64,000 bases of DNA from Hymenobacter cellulosivorans (GCF_022919135.1 NZ_CP095049.1:2608501-2672500), one strand, 5' to 3'. Numbered from the stretch's first letter, positions 8,997 to 17,711 are shown. The notes: generated from the sequence alone by a model not told the origin. Numbers and translations are program-made.

Positions 8997-9020
8997 AGCC
9001 TCTGTTGCTAACGGCTTTGC

Positions 9021-9053
9021 CAACGCCCCGTCAGCTCGTCTGGCGGGGCGTTG
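9021..9053 (+). terminator. Terminator after the M28 peptidase gene
   Basis: Perfect 10-bp stem (9021-9030 with 9044-9053, CAACGCCCCG) and a 13-base loop. The T tract after it is poor, so termination may be partial and the next gene could be co-transcribed. Confidence 0.65.
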
Positions 9054-9120
9054 TGCGTTTAGTGGAGCCTACTCTTTGCCGTTCGTCGCGTAGCTTAGGG
9101 GCCCGCCACCTCCGCTTTGT

Positions 9121-11853
9121 ATGAAATTTCCCGCCCCTCTTTTCCTTTCACTGCTTGCTTTAGGATCGTGCCAGGTGCATAAGAATACATCTTCTACTTC
9201 TTCAACCACCACCGCCGCTGCCAGTGCGGTGCCGGTATGGCAGTCGGCGGCGTACACCGTGTACCCCGACTCGGTGGTGCAGGGGGCGCACGTGGCTCGG
9301 GCCGGGTCGCGCCGGGAACTGACTTCGAACTACCGGAGTCCGGCCAACGCGTTTCAGAGCCCGCGCATTAGCTTCAAGTTCAGCCTCAACGGCAAGGACA
9401 ACGAAATGCCGCCCGGCCAGGACCACGTCATTGTGGCGCTGCCCAAGGCTGGGCAGCCCCTCGAAACGCCGGTTATCGTCTTTGGTCAGCAGTATGTGGA
9501 TCAGGCTGCAGTGCCCACCGAAACCTACCTGGCGCCCAACACGCCGCTCAAGATTCGGTTGGATCTGCGGCCCATGCGGGCGGCGTTTCAGCGGCAGGGC
9601 TTTTATGAGCTCTACAATGGGCAGAAGCTGTATAAAGACGATTTCAAACACGTCTTTGTGGCCGGCAATACTGCCCCGCTCAGTTGGGACTTTGACAACC
9701 TAATCAACAAGCCCGGCCTGGAGCTAACCGACCCCGACGGCAACGGTATTTACGAAACCACGGTGGTGCTCAACGCCCATTCCGAGCAAGAGGCCACCGC
9801 CAGCCACTGGCAAGCCTCGCTCGACGTGACGGCCTTCCCTCAGCTCACGTCTGCCTACCCCTTGCTCGACGCGCTGTATAACCTGGCCCTGGAAGAAGCC
9901 AAGCGCGCTGTGGAGCCTGACGGCACGTTCCGCACCGGGAAGGAGTGGGCCGGCGTCTGGACGCGCGACATTAGCTACTCCATCATCCTGGCCCAGGCTG
10001 CTCTGCAACCCGAGGTAGCCAAAATCAGCCTGCTGCGCAAAGTCACGCCCCAGGGCCGTATCGTGCAGGACACCGGCACCGGCGGTGCCTACCCATGCTC
10101 CACCGACCGGATGATTTGGGCCGTAGCCGCCTGGGAAATCTACCTGACTACCGGCGACGAAGCCTGGCTCAAGCAAGTTTACCCGATTATCAAGAACTCC
10201 ATCGAAGACGATGTGGTGAATGCCTACAACCCGCAAACCGGCCTGGTGCGCGGCGAGTCGTCGTTTCTGGACTGGCGGGAGCAAACCTACCCCAAGTGGA
10301 TGCAGCCGGTGGATATTTATCAGTCGGAAACATTAGGCACCAACGCCGTGCATTTTCAGGCCAACCAGGTGCTGGCGCAGATGGCGGAAAGGCTGGGCGA
10401 AGCTACCGTGGCCCGCGCGGCCCAGGAGCGGGCCACACGGATAAAAAACGGCCTCAACCAGCACCTGTGGCTGGAAGACCAAGGCTACTACGGGCAGTTT
10501 CGCTACGGCCGCGTCTACCAGCACCTCTCGCCCAAAGCCGAGGCGCTGGGGGAAGCTCTGACGGTGCTTTTTGGTGTGGCCGAAGGCAGCCGTCCCCAGA
10601 CGGTAATAACCCGCGCACCCGTCATGGACTACGGCATCCCCTGCATTTACCCGCAGATTTCGGGCATTCCGCCTTACCATAACAATGCCGTGTGGCCCTT
10701 CGTGCAAAGCTACTGGGGGCTGGCGGCAGCCAAAGTCGGTAATGAAGCCTCCTTCCTGGAAAGCCTGATGGCCGTGAGCCGGCCGGCGGCGTTGTTCTTG
10801 ACCAACAAGGAAAACTTTGTGGCCAGCAACGGCGACTTTGCCGGCACCCAAATCAACAGCAGCAACATGCTCTGGAGCCTTTCCGGCGCACTGGGTCTGG
10901 TGTATAAGGGCCTGTTCGGCCTGGACTTTCAGCCCAATGGCCTCCGGTTTCAGCCGTTTGTGCCCCAAGCCTTGCAGGGCACGCGCCGGCTCACCGGCTT
11001 CCACTACCGGGGCGCGGTGCTCAACATTGAACTGGTAGGTTTCGGCCAGGGTATTACAAGTATTACTCTCGACGGGCAGCCTCTGCCGGACGCCACGCTG
11101 CCGGCCACGCTCACCGGCTTCCACGACGTCCGTATCGAGTTGCCCAATGTTGCCCTACCGGCCTCTACGCAGCATAAAGTAACCCATCATGTAGCCCCTA
11201 TGACCCCGGCCGTGCGCTACGCCAACGGTCAGTTGACCTGGGCTCCAGTGGACGGTGCCCGGGCCTACCAGGTGCTGCGCAACGGCCAGTTTGCGGCCCG
11301 CACCACTACCCCCGAATTTGCCGTGCCAGCCGCTGCTAATTACGCCGAGTATCAGGTTTTCGCCATCGACGCCCAAAACCATGAGTCCTTCGCCAGTGAG
11401 CCGTTGGCCGTGCCGGTCGGGAAATTTCAGCGTATCTACGACCTGGGCAACGGCCGCTCAAAGTCCAGCAAGCCTTACCAAGGCTATACTGGCCAGGGTT
11501 TCGTGGAAATCAGCAAGAGCCGGAACAAGACGCTGGCTGTACCCGTCATAGTGACCGAGGCGGGCCTCTACGCCGTTGATTTTCGCTACGCCAACGGTAA
11601 TGGACCCATTAACACCAGCAACAAGTGCGCTATCCGGACCCTACGCCGCGGCCGGCAGCTGCTGGGCACCGTAGTACTACCGCAGCGGGGGATAGACGAG
11701 TGGTCCGACTGGGGTTTTTCCAATCCTATCCTGGTGCGCCTGGAAAAAGGGGTGCACCCGCTCACGCTCACCTTCGAGGCGGCCAACGAGAATATGAACG
11801 GGGAAGTTAACCAGGCCCTACTCGACTACCTGCGCCTGACCAGAATTGACTAA
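9121..11853 (+). CDS. Large lipoprotein glycosidase-like protein, (alpha/alpha)6 barrel
   Basis: 910 residues. The lipobox LALGSC puts Cys18 at the mature N terminus, then a Ser/Thr linker. An N-terminal beta region (~60-230) precedes a six-hairpin catalytic-type region (~240-620) with WAGVWTRDISYS, STDRMIWAVAAWEIYL, FLDWREQTYP, YHNNAVWPFVQSYWG and NSSNMLWSLSGALG. These recall the MGH1-like/GH63-like glycosidase clan (glucosidases and mannosylglycerate hydrolase). C-terminal beta domains follow, with a fibronectin-type stretch around 700-760 and a carbohydrate-binding-like end (VRLEKGVHPLTLTFEA). Probably surface or periplasmic sugar hydrolase; no SusC/D pair is adjacent, so the substrate is unknown. 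Confidence 0.85.
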   Translation: MKFPAPLFLSLLALGSCQVHKNTSSTSSTTTAAASAVPVWQSAAYTVYPDSVVQGAHVARAGSRRELTSNYRSPANAFQSPRISFKFSLNGKDNEMPPGQDHVIVALPKAGQPLETPVIVFGQQYVDQAAVPTETYLAPNTPLKIRLDLRPMRAAFQRQGFYELYNGQKLYKDDFKHVFVAGNTAPLSWDFDNLINKPGLELTDPDGNGIYETTVVLNAHSEQEATASHWQASLDVTAFPQLTSAYPLLDALYNLALEEAKRAVEPDGTFRTGKEWAGVWTRDISYSIILAQAALQPEVAKISLLRKVTPQGRIVQDTGTGGAYPCSTDRMIWAVAAWEIYLTTGDEAWLKQVYPIIKNSIEDDVVNAYNPQTGLVRGESSFLDWREQTYPKWMQPVDIYQSETLGTNAVHFQANQVLAQMAERLGEATVARAAQERATRIKNGLNQHLWLEDQGYYGQFRYGRVYQHLSPKAEALGEALTVLFGVAEGSRPQTVITRAPVMDYGIPCIYPQISGIPPYHNNAVWPFVQSYWGLAAAKVGNEASFLESLMAVSRPAALFLTNKENFVASNGDFAGTQINSSNMLWSLSGALGLVYKGLFGLDFQPNGLRFQPFVPQALQGTRRLTGFHYRGAVLNIELVGFGQGITSITLDGQPLPDATLPATLTGFHDVRIELPNVALPASTQHKVTHHVAPMTPAVRYANGQLTWAPVDGARAYQVLRNGQFAARTTTPEFAVPAAANYAEYQVFAIDAQNHESFASEPLAVPVGKFQRIYDLGNGRSKSSKPYQGYTGQGFVEISKSRNKTLAVPVIVTEAGLYAVDFRYANGNGPINTSNKCAIRTLRRGRQLLGTVVLPQRGIDEWSDWGFSNPILVRLEKGVHPLTLTFEAANENMNGEVNQALLDYLRLTRID

Positions 11854-11858
11854 GGCCC

Positions 11859-11914
11859 GATAAAGCAACAAAAAGGCCCGACAGGTAGCTGCCAGGCCTT
11901 TTTGTTGCTTTATC
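11859..11914. terminator. Bidirectional terminator between convergent genes
   Basis: Perfect 20-bp stem (11859-11878 with 11895-11914) with a 16-base loop; A-run and T-run flank the GC core (AAAAAGGCC / GGCCTTTTT), so it can stop transcription from both sides. It lies between the glycosidase-like gene and the dienelactone hydrolase gene. Confidence 0.9.
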
Positions 11915-11916
11915 CG

Positions 11917-12774
11917 TTAGGAAAGCTTCTCCTTGAACAGGCGCAAGGTCCGGTCCCAGGCCAGCTTGGCGGCTTCGGCGTTGTAGCGGGCCGGGGAGGA
12001 GTCGTTGTTGAAGGCGTGGTTGGCGCCTTCGTATATAAACTGCTCGTAGGAAACGTGGGCAGCCTTCAGTGCAGCTTCGTAGGCAGCGGCCCCGGCATTT
12101 ACCCGCTCATCGAGGCCGCCGTAGTGCAGCATCACGGCGGCTTTAATCATCGGCACGTCTTCGGCCTTGGGCTGCATGCCGTAGTAGGCCACGGCCGCGT
12201 TGAGCTGGGAATCATGTACGGCGAGCTGATTGGCCAGGGCCCCGCCCCAGCAGAAGCCCACGCAGCCGGTTTTACCGTTGCTGTCGGGGCGGCTGCGCAG
12301 GTAGTTCAGGGCCCGCAGGTAGTTGCCTAGGTTCTGCTGCGCGTCGAGCTTGCCAATCAGGGTACGGCCCTCGTCCTCGTTGGCCGGGGTGCCCCCAAAC
12401 GGCGATAAGGCATCCACGCCCAAAGCCAGGTAGCCCGCCTTGGCCACGCGGCGCGTCACGTCCTTGATGTGGGGCGTCAGGCCGCGGTTTTCGTGAATCA
12501 CCACCACCGCCCCGCGCTTTTTGCGGCCTTTGGGGCGCGCCAGGTAGCCTTTCATGGTCGAAGCATCCCCTGGCCAGGTTACGTCCTCAATCACCAGGTC
12601 TTTGTCGGATTCTTCCACCGTAGCGGCCTCCGCGTAGCCCGGATCCAGCACCGAGAGGGCCGTCATAGCCAGCGCCAGTCCACCAGTCAGCTTGATCAGC
12701 TGCTCCATAAATTCCTTGCGGGTCAGGGGTTTATGGGTATACTCGTCAAAAAGGTTGATAATGCGCTGGTCCAT
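11917..12774 (-). CDS. Dienelactone hydrolase family protein, probably exported
   Basis: 285 residues, alpha/beta hydrolase. The catalytic triad fits the dienelactone hydrolase family: Cys175 in GFCWGG, Asp222 in GGLDERVN and His253 in GANHAF. The N terminus (LTRKEFMEQLIKLTGGLALA) has a Tat-like RK pair followed by a hydrophobic helix and an AEA cut site near 50, so export by Tat is likely. Family members open lactone rings or cleave esters; the natural substrate is not evident. Confidence 0.88.
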   Translation of the reverse strand: MDQRIINLFDEYTHKPLTRKEFMEQLIKLTGGLALAMTALSVLDPGYAEAATVEESDKDLVIEDVTWPGDASTMKGYLARPKGRKKRGAVVVIHENRGLTPHIKDVTRRVAKAGYLALGVDALSPFGGTPANEDEGRTLIGKLDAQQNLGNYLRALNYLRSRPDSNGKTGCVGFCWGGALANQLAVHDSQLNAAVAYYGMQPKAEDVPMIKAAVMLHYGGLDERVNAGAAAYEAALKAAHVSYEQFIYEGANHAFNNDSSPARYNAEAAKLAWDRTLRLFKEKLS

Positions 12775-12859
12775 AAGGAGAATAGTGGGGCGGATGATTT
12801 ACCTGTAATATAGGCAGAAGCAGGAGTTTGTTGTCGCAGTGAAAGGCGGCATTAACAGC

Positions 12860-12894
12860 AGGAAGCTCAACTGCCGCTGGCAGTTGAGCTTCCT
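12860..12894 (-). terminator. Long perfect hairpin downstream of the Kazal gene
   Basis: 16-bp perfect stem (12860-12875 with 12879-12894) closed by a 3-base loop. It follows the stop of the Kazal lipoprotein gene on the minus strand. No T tract follows, so it may be a terminator or a 3'-end stabiliser. Confidence 0.6.
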
Positions 12895-12916
12895 AGTGAG
12901 GCTACCTGAGCTCGGG

Positions 12917-13186
12917 CTAGTTGTTCGTAGTGGGGCAGGGGCCTTTCGTATATAATTGTACTCCCGCGTTTTCTGCCTCGCACTTGTTGGAGTAGGTCTT
13001 GCCGTTGCAGCCACACAAAGGCTCGTACTCCTTGGTGCAGGGCCGGGCTTTTATCTTGGTTGAATCAACACAGTCGGGTCCAATCAGGCAAATGGTGGGC
13101 TCAGGCATTTTGGGCGACACTTCCGTCGGTTGACAAGCGCTAACCAAGCTGGCCACCAGGCTTAAAAGCAGTAAAGAACGTTTCAT
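12917..13186 (-). CDS. Kazal-type domain lipoprotein (first copy)
   Basis: 89 residues: lipoprotein signal (LVASLVSAC, lipidated Cys18) followed by one Kazal-like inhibitor domain with the pattern C-TKEYEPLCGCNGKTYSNKC and a final C after AENAGVQLYTKGPC. Kazal domains bind serine proteases; bacterial surface copies may protect against predators' or hosts' proteases. A second, diverged copy lies at 13652-13897, with a cupin gene between them. No protease partner is adjacent. Confidence 0.88.
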   Translation of the reverse strand: MKRSLLLLSLVASLVSACQPTEVSPKMPEPTICLIGPDCVDSTKIKARPCTKEYEPLCGCNGKTYSNKCEAENAGVQLYTKGPCPTTNN

Positions 13187-13268
13187 CGGCTGAAGCTAAA
13201 ATAGATGGTGTATAAGCCGGAGCCTATAGCCAGCTTATAGGTTGCATTCCACCGCTCCTGATAGCCCA

Positions 13269-13637
13269 CTATTCCTCCCGGTGCACCGTGTCCATCGAAA
13301 AGGCCGGCACGCAAATCGACCAGTATTCGCACTCGGCCTCGAAGGGGTTAGAGTAGCGCACCCGGGCCCCAGCCTTAATCAGCAACGACTCGCCGGCGCC
13401 CAGCTCTATTGTGTCGCCATCCACTTCGAACCGCTTGCGGCCCCGCACCACGATGGTAATTTCATCGAACTGCGGGTTCTGGTGGGGCTCACTCCACTGG
13501 GGCGGGGCCACCATGTGGGCCACGCTGTAGGTGCCCGTTTGGGTGCTGGCTAGCCCAATGTGTTCTTCGATGAGCTTGCCGTCGGTGGTGGGAACCCGGA
13601 AGGGGTTTTGCTGCCGGAAATACCGTTTTTCAGCCAT
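13269..13637 (-). CDS. Single-domain cupin protein
   Basis: 122 residues from the ATG at 13637. An upstream ATG at 13676 is less likely because it would overlap the preceding Kazal gene by 25 bases and adds no cupin sequence. The cupin barrel is visible: HMVAPPQWSEPHQNPQFDE, VVRGRKRFEVDGDT, LGAGESLLIKAGARVRY. The His/Glu pattern (EPHQNPQFDE) suggests a bound metal. Cupins range from enzymes to sugar-binding proteins, so no activity is assigned. It sits in a three-gene minus-strand run with two Kazal lipoprotein genes. Confidence 0.85.
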   Translation of the reverse strand: MAEKRYFRQQNPFRVPTTDGKLIEEHIGLASTQTGTYSVAHMVAPPQWSEPHQNPQFDEITIVVRGRKRFEVDGDTIELGAGESLLIKAGARVRYSNPFEAECEYWSICVPAFSMDTVHREE

Positions 13638-13651
13638 AGTCAGGAGAAAGG

Positions 13652-13897
13652 TTATTTGGTGGTAGCGGCCGGGCACTCGCCCTTGGTAAAGGACGTAACG
13701 CCGGCATTGGTGGCCACGCAGGCATTAGAGTAGGTTTTGCCGTCGCAGCCGCACACGGGGTCGTACTGCATGGTACACACGGCATCAGTGCGCACTTTGG
13801 CCGGATCAATACAGGCCGGCGTGCTGGCCGTGGGCGTGGTGCGGTTGCAGGCTAGCAAAGAGAAAAACAGCCCTGTGGCTGCGGCAAATCGGAACAT
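13652..13897 (-). CDS. Kazal-type domain lipoprotein (second copy)
   Basis: 81 residues: lipobox LLAC (Cys17) and one Kazal domain ([20 protein letters not shown], then [12 protein letters not shown]). The core is clearly related to the copy at 12917-13186, while signal peptides and linkers differ, so this is an old duplication. Ends 14 bases before the cupin start, so the two are probably co-transcribed. Confidence 0.87.
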   Translation of the reverse strand: MFRFAAATGLFFSLLACNRTTPTASTPACIDPAKVRTDAVCTMQYDPVCGCDGKTYSNACVATNAGVTSFTKGECPAATTK

Positions 13898-14150
13898 GAC
13901 GAAAAAATAAGATGAGAACAGTACCTGAAACGAGGAAGCTGCAAATATGGGGTAGGAGAGTAGATATTTTACTTTGACTATTTTTAGCTTGCGCCTATAA
14001 CCCCGGTGGCCGGCCTTCGTATAGGCAGGCAGACTGGCCCCAGAGCGGCTGAGCTTACTTTCCGTATGCCGCCCCTGCCCGACTGCCTAACCCGCACGAA
14101 CTAGTCCGACCAACCACTGTTCAATTGTTCACCCCATTCTCCCTAACACC

Positions 14151-14585
14151 ATGTCGTATCACGAAGAAGACAACTCGGGTAAAATCCTTTTGGCTGCTCT
14201 GGCTGGCGCTGGCGCCGGTATCATTGCTGGTTTGCTGATGGCTCCCGATAAAGGCAAAGCAACCCGCGAAAACCTGCGTAGCGCAGCTACCAAATACAGC
14301 GGCACGCTGGGCGAGCAGCTCTCGAAATATGGTGAAGAGCTGGATTCCAAATTCAAAGGCTACGTAGAAAAGCTCGAAGATCTGGGCATCACCGGCGTAG
14401 GCAGCAGCCTGAACCTGAAAGGTGACTGGAACGAGTCGAAAGGTAAGCTGAAGCAGCAGTACGCTCAGCTGACCGACGAAGACCTGGAGTACACCGAAGG
14501 CAAAGGCGACGAGCTCGTAGGCCGTCTGCAGAGCAAGCTGGGCAAAGGCAAGCGTGAAATCACGAAACTGCTGAACGACCTGTAA
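14151..14585 (+). CDS. YtxH-domain protein with a CsbD-like tail
   Basis: 144 residues. A glycine/alanine-rich hydrophobic stretch (ILLAALAGAGAGIIAGLLMA) followed by PDKGKATRENL is the YtxH signature, a short membrane-associated domain linked to general stress. The C-terminal half (LNLKGDWNESKGKLKQQYAQ, LTDEDLEYTEGKGDELVGRL) resembles the CsbD stress-protein family. A fusion of both stress-associated domains is plausible. Terminator follows at 14611-14648. A paralogue of the YtxH part lies just downstream. Confidence 0.85.
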   Translation: MSYHEEDNSGKILLAALAGAGAGIIAGLLMAPDKGKATRENLRSAATKYSGTLGEQLSKYGEELDSKFKGYVEKLEDLGITGVGSSLNLKGDWNESKGKLKQQYAQLTDEDLEYTEGKGDELVGRLQSKLGKGKREITKLLNDL

Positions 14586-14610
14586 GCCACTTGCGGCTTT
14601 CGCTCCCTCG

Positions 14611-14648
14611 AAACGGCCTTGCTCCAACTGCGGAGCAAGGCCGTTTTT
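14611..14648 (+). terminator. Terminator after the first YtxH gene
   Basis: 15-bp perfect stem (14611-14625 with 14632-14646), 6-base loop, followed by TT. Separates transcription of the two YtxH genes. Confidence 0.85.
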
Positions 14649-14753
14649 CGTAAAACCTTCGGTATATATCCGCGTTTAGATTTTCACGGCTGCCCGCTAG
14701 GCGCCGTACCACACCTCAGACCCTACCTTTTCACTGCCTAGTATCAGTTTTGT

Positions 14754-15137
14754 ATGAAAGACAACAATGGTAAAGTAATTCTCTCCCTGCTGGCCGGCGC
14801 CACCGCGGGAGTAGTAGCCGGCTTGCTGCTGGCCCCCGAAACCGGCGAGGAAACCCGCACCGGCCTGAAGAAGTCGGCTTCCAAGTGGACCGACGACCTG
14901 GGCAAGCTGCTCAAAGATACCTTGGCCAACATCCAGCTCGCCAAGCCCGCTGATGCTGCCACCGATGCTACCCAGGAAAGCCGCAGTGCTGCCGACGACG
15001 TGCTTAGCTCCATGAGCCAGGACACCGGCACGGGGGCCAGCTCCCACGCCACGACGGCCGCCAACACGCCTGGCGCTACCGAGGAAACTATCAACCCGGA
15101 AGCCTCAGGGACGAGCGAGTACGGCAAGTCGCTGTAA
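14754..15137 (+). CDS. YtxH-domain protein (second copy)
   Basis: 127 residues. Starts MKDNNGKVILSLLAGATAGV and continues LLLAPETGEETRTGLKKSA, the YtxH pattern (hydrophobic glycine-rich helix then APETG). The C-terminal half is rich in Ala, Thr and Ser and low in structure, so it is likely disordered. A TACCTTTT box near 14725 could be its promoter (one mismatch to TAnnTTTG). Related to the gene before it only over the N-terminal domain. Confidence 0.85.
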   Translation: MKDNNGKVILSLLAGATAGVVAGLLLAPETGEETRTGLKKSASKWTDDLGKLLKDTLANIQLAKPADAATDATQESRSAADDVLSSMSQDTGTGASSHATTAANTPGATEETINPEASGTSEYGKSL

Positions 15138-15154
15138 TTTTTTTCGGCGGTTTG

Positions 15155-15386
15155 TAACCTTGTGGTAGCGGCCCCGTTAAAGACAATACAACGAGCTTGA
15201 AAGAAGGTCGGAGAAGCTGATAAAGCAAAATTGCCGGCAGTAGGAGCTTCTAGTGGTAACGGTTTAAGTACCCCTAGCAAAATCAGACTAGCCTATCGCA
15301 CATTTCTTTATCGTGCCCCGATTGGAAGGGTAAGTAAGTTGTATCAAAGAAAAGCCTCCCGCGATTTTACGCGGGAGGCTTTTCGA
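15155..15386 (+). ncRNA. Candidate small RNA, copy A, with terminator
   Basis: Non-coding stretch that aligns end to end with 15559-15788. It begins with a promoter-like box TAACCTTG (15155-15162) behind a T run; a start near 15169 would give about 215 nt. Conserved blocks shared in order with copy B: CCCGTTAAAG (15173), AAAGCAAAATTGCC (15222), GAGCTTCTA (15244) and TAGCAAAATC (15275). It ends in a 15-bp perfect terminator hairpin (15349-15363 with 15370-15384, loop ATTTTA). No ORF is conserved between copies. Not a known RNA family I recognise (not 6S, tmRNA, SRP or RNase P by eye). Confidence 0.65.
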
Positions 15387-15558
15387 TTTTCAGGAGGTTT
15401 GCGCAGGCTGGTGCCCCGCCCTCGGGCTGCGGCAGGAGCTACCACCAATTCCGGCGTTAGGTACCGGCGGCTTTCGGGGTAGGATATCCTTGTGTTTAGA
15501 AAAAAACGGCCTAGAGTAGGCGGACGGGCCGATTTGAAATATTTTTTCGGTCCGTCCG

Positions 15559-15788
15559 TAACCTTACTTCCCTGCTCCCGTTAAAGCTAACATAACCGAC
15601 TTATACGAAGTTGGGATGTCTTGAAAGCAAAATTGCCCGCTGTAGAGCTTCTACTAGAAATTCAAAACCTCCGGTAGCAAAATCGTACAGAACTGTCGGT
15701 AAGCTTCTTTTAGGAATCCCGTTAAGACATCAATAGGTTAGTTATCAAAAGAAAAGCCTCCTGCGACATTACGCAGGAGGCTTTTCGA
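15559..15788 (+). ncRNA. Candidate small RNA, copy B, with terminator
   Basis: Second copy of the element at 15155-15386, about 400 bases downstream. Promoter-like TAACCTTA at 15559-15566, again behind a T run; conserved blocks at 15577, 15624 and 15675 keep almost the same spacing (18, 65, 116 bases from the box, against 18, 67, 120 in copy A). The terminator (15751-15765 with 15772-15786, loop ACATTA) differs from copy A by one base in each arm that still pair: a compensatory change. Total length from box to hairpin end is 228 against 230. Confidence 0.65.
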
Positions 15789-15843
15789 CGTTTAGGCCCC
15801 ACCCAGGTACCCAGCCAGTGGGAACTCCGCAGGATTCTTCGTT

Positions 15844-16117
15844 AGGCTGCCCCAGGCGTTCTGGACCACCCGAAGTTTCTCTGGTGGCCCACTACACTTG
15901 TCGTGGGGCATCCTAATTTTCTCGACTGGCCTACTACAATTGTCGCGGGCCATCCTAGGTTTTTCGGGTGCTCCGCGGAGGTTGTCGCGGAGCACCCGAG
16001 GTTTCTTGGGTGGCCAAAAACAAGTGTCCCGGACCATCCGAGGTTTCTCGGGTAGTCCGGGACAAGTGTCGTAAGCCTTCCGAAGTTTCTCGGGTGGCCC
16101 ACAAAAGGTCTGGCGCG
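15844..16117. repeat. 42-bp tandem repeat (minisatellite), six units plus a part
   Basis: Units begin at 15844, 15886, 15928, 15970, 16012 and 16054, each 42 bases, with a partial unit from 16096 to the lysS stop. Units are diverged but each ends in a hairpin-forming core close to ATCCGAGGTTTCTCGGGT, and several contain a second inverted repeat (GCTCCGCG / CGCGGAGC in unit four; GTCCCGGA / TCCGGGAC across units five and six). Because 42 is a multiple of 3, several frames stay open on both strands; I do not call a gene. Confidence 0.85.
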
Positions 16118-17680
16118 TTACTCGCCGCCTTCCGGCTTGGGCGCGTTTTCCGACTTGCTATACTCGGGCTTCATCTGGGGAAAGAACAACACGTCCTGAA
16201 TCGAGTTGGAGTTGGTCATAATCATCGAGAGGCGGTCGATGCCGATGCCCAGGCCGGCCGTGGGTGGCATGCCATACTCCAGGGCCCGCAGGAAGTCCTC
16301 GTCGAGCACCATAGCCTCGGTGTCGCCACGCTTACCCAGCTCCAGCTGGTCTTCGAAGCGCTGCCGCTGGTCGATGGGGTCGTTCAGCTCCGAGAAGGCG
16401 TTGCAGATTTCCTTGCCGTTGCAAATAGCCTCGAAACGCTCCACCAAACCCGGCTTCGAGCGGTGCTTCTTGGCCAGCGGCGACATTTCCACGGGGTAGT
16501 CGGTGATAAACGTGGGCTGAATCAGCTTGGGCTCCACGTGCTCCCCGAAAATTTCGTCGATGATTTTGGCTTTACCCATGCTCGGGTCGAGGCCCACTTT
16601 GAGCTCCTTGGCCGCGGCCCGCAGCTCGTCCTCGCTCTTGCCATCGATGTTAAAGCCAGTGAAGTGCTCAATGGACTCAGCCATGGTGAAGCGTTTCCAG
16701 GGACGCTGAAAGTTGATGAGGTTCTCGCCCACTTTCACTTCGGTTTTGCCGTGCAAGGCTAAGGCTACGCGCTCCACCATTTCCTCCACCAGGTCCATCA
16801 TCCAGTAGTAGTCCTTGTAGGCTACGTAGAGCTCCATCTGGGTGAACTCCGGGTTGTGGAAGCGGCTCATGCCCTCGTTGCGAAAATCCTTCGAGAATTC
16901 ATAGACCCCATCGAAGCCGCCCACGATGAGACGCTTGAGGTACAGCTCGTTGGCAATGCGCAGATACAGCGTCATGTCCAGCGTGTTGTGGTGGGTCTTG
17001 AAGGGGCGGGCGGCGGCACCACCGTAGAGGGGCTGCAGGATCGGGGTTTCGACTTCGAGGTAGCCTTTGTCGTTGAGGTAGTTGCGCATGGCCTGCACCA
17101 GCTGGGTCCGCTTAATGAAAGCGTCGCGCACGTGCGGGTTCACCACCAAATCCACGTAGCGCTGCCGGTAGCGGGCCTCGGGGTCGGTAAAGGCGTCGTA
17201 AATAGTTTCTTTGCCAGTAGCTTCATCTACCACCCGACGTACCACGGGAAGGGGGCGCAGGCTTTTGCTGAGCACCGTCAGGCCCGTTACGTGCACGGAG
17301 GTTTCACCCACCATGGTCTTAAACACGTGGCCTTTCACCCCGATAAAGTCACCCAAGTCGAGCAGTTTCTTGAACACGGTGTTGTACAGCTCCTTGTCTT
17401 CGCCGGGGCAGATTTCGTCCCGGTTGATGTAGAGCTGAATGCGGCCCGAGGCGTCCTGCAGCTCGGCAAACGAGGCCTTGCCCTTCACCCGCACCGACAT
17501 CAGCCGGCCCGCCAGGCTTACTTCCTGGAAGTTATTAAGCTCGGGGTGGTAGTTGTCGAGGATTTCCTGGGCATAGAAGTTGACATCGAATAGCTCGGAC
17601 GGATACGGCTCAATGCCGAGCTTTTGGAGTTCCTCCAGCTTCTGGCGGCGTATCTGTTCCTGTTCGCTGAGGTGCTGCAT
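16118..17680 (-). CDS. lysS: Lysyl-tRNA synthetase, class II
   Basis: 520 residues, normal for class II LysRS. N-terminal OB-fold anticodon-binding domain ([20 protein letters not shown]) and the catalytic domain with motif 2 ([18 protein letters not shown]) and motif 3 ([12 protein letters not shown]). Charges tRNA-Lys with lysine in the cytoplasm. Promoter box TACCTTTG lies 24 bases before the ATG, giving a very short leader. The extreme 3' end abuts a 42-bp tandem repeat. ATG start at 17680. Confidence 0.98.
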   Translation of the reverse strand: MQHLSEQEQIRRQKLEELQKLGIEPYPSELFDVNFYAQEILDNYHPELNNFQEVSLAGRLMSVRVKGKASFAELQDASGRIQLYINRDEICPGEDKELYNTVFKKLLDLGDFIGVKGHVFKTMVGETSVHVTGLTVLSKSLRPLPVVRRVVDEATGKETIYDAFTDPEARYRQRYVDLVVNPHVRDAFIKRTQLVQAMRNYLNDKGYLEVETPILQPLYGGAAARPFKTHHNTLDMTLYLRIANELYLKRLIVGGFDGVYEFSKDFRNEGMSRFHNPEFTQMELYVAYKDYYWMMDLVEEMVERVALALHGKTEVKVGENLINFQRPWKRFTMAESIEHFTGFNIDGKSEDELRAAAKELKVGLDPSMGKAKIIDEIFGEHVEPKLIQPTFITDYPVEMSPLAKKHRSKPGLVERFEAICNGKEICNAFSELNDPIDQRQRFEDQLELGKRGDTEAMVLDEDFLRALEYGMPPTAGLGIGIDRLSMIMTNSNSIQDVLFFPQMKPEYSKSENAPKPEGGE

Positions 17681-17703
17681 GAGAATGGTCGTTTATAAGC
17701 CTG

Positions 17704-17711
17704 CAAAGGTA
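17704..17711 (-). promoter_or_regulatory. Bacteroidota-type -7 box of lysS
   Basis: TACCTTTG on the minus strand matches TAnnTTTG exactly and lies 24 bases before the lysS ATG. No clean TTTG -33 box is seen upstream. Confidence 0.6.

Noticed and set aside
7479..9023. Long minus-strand frame opposite the M28 peptidase
   Set aside because: The plus strand encodes a complete zinc peptidase with signal peptide and all metal ligands; the minus-strand protein has no domain.
15231..15482. 83-codon plus-strand frame across the candidate small RNA copy A
   Set aside because: Not conserved in copy B and runs through the terminator.
15844..16095. CRISPR array
   Set aside because: Spacing has no spacers: the units are contiguous 42-base repeats, and no cas genes are near.
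15792..16102. Open frames across the 42-bp tandem repeat on the minus strand, with 14-residue repeats
   Set aside because: Openness follows from the repeat period being a multiple of three; several frames are open at once, which argues against one selected reading frame. Kept as a repeat.
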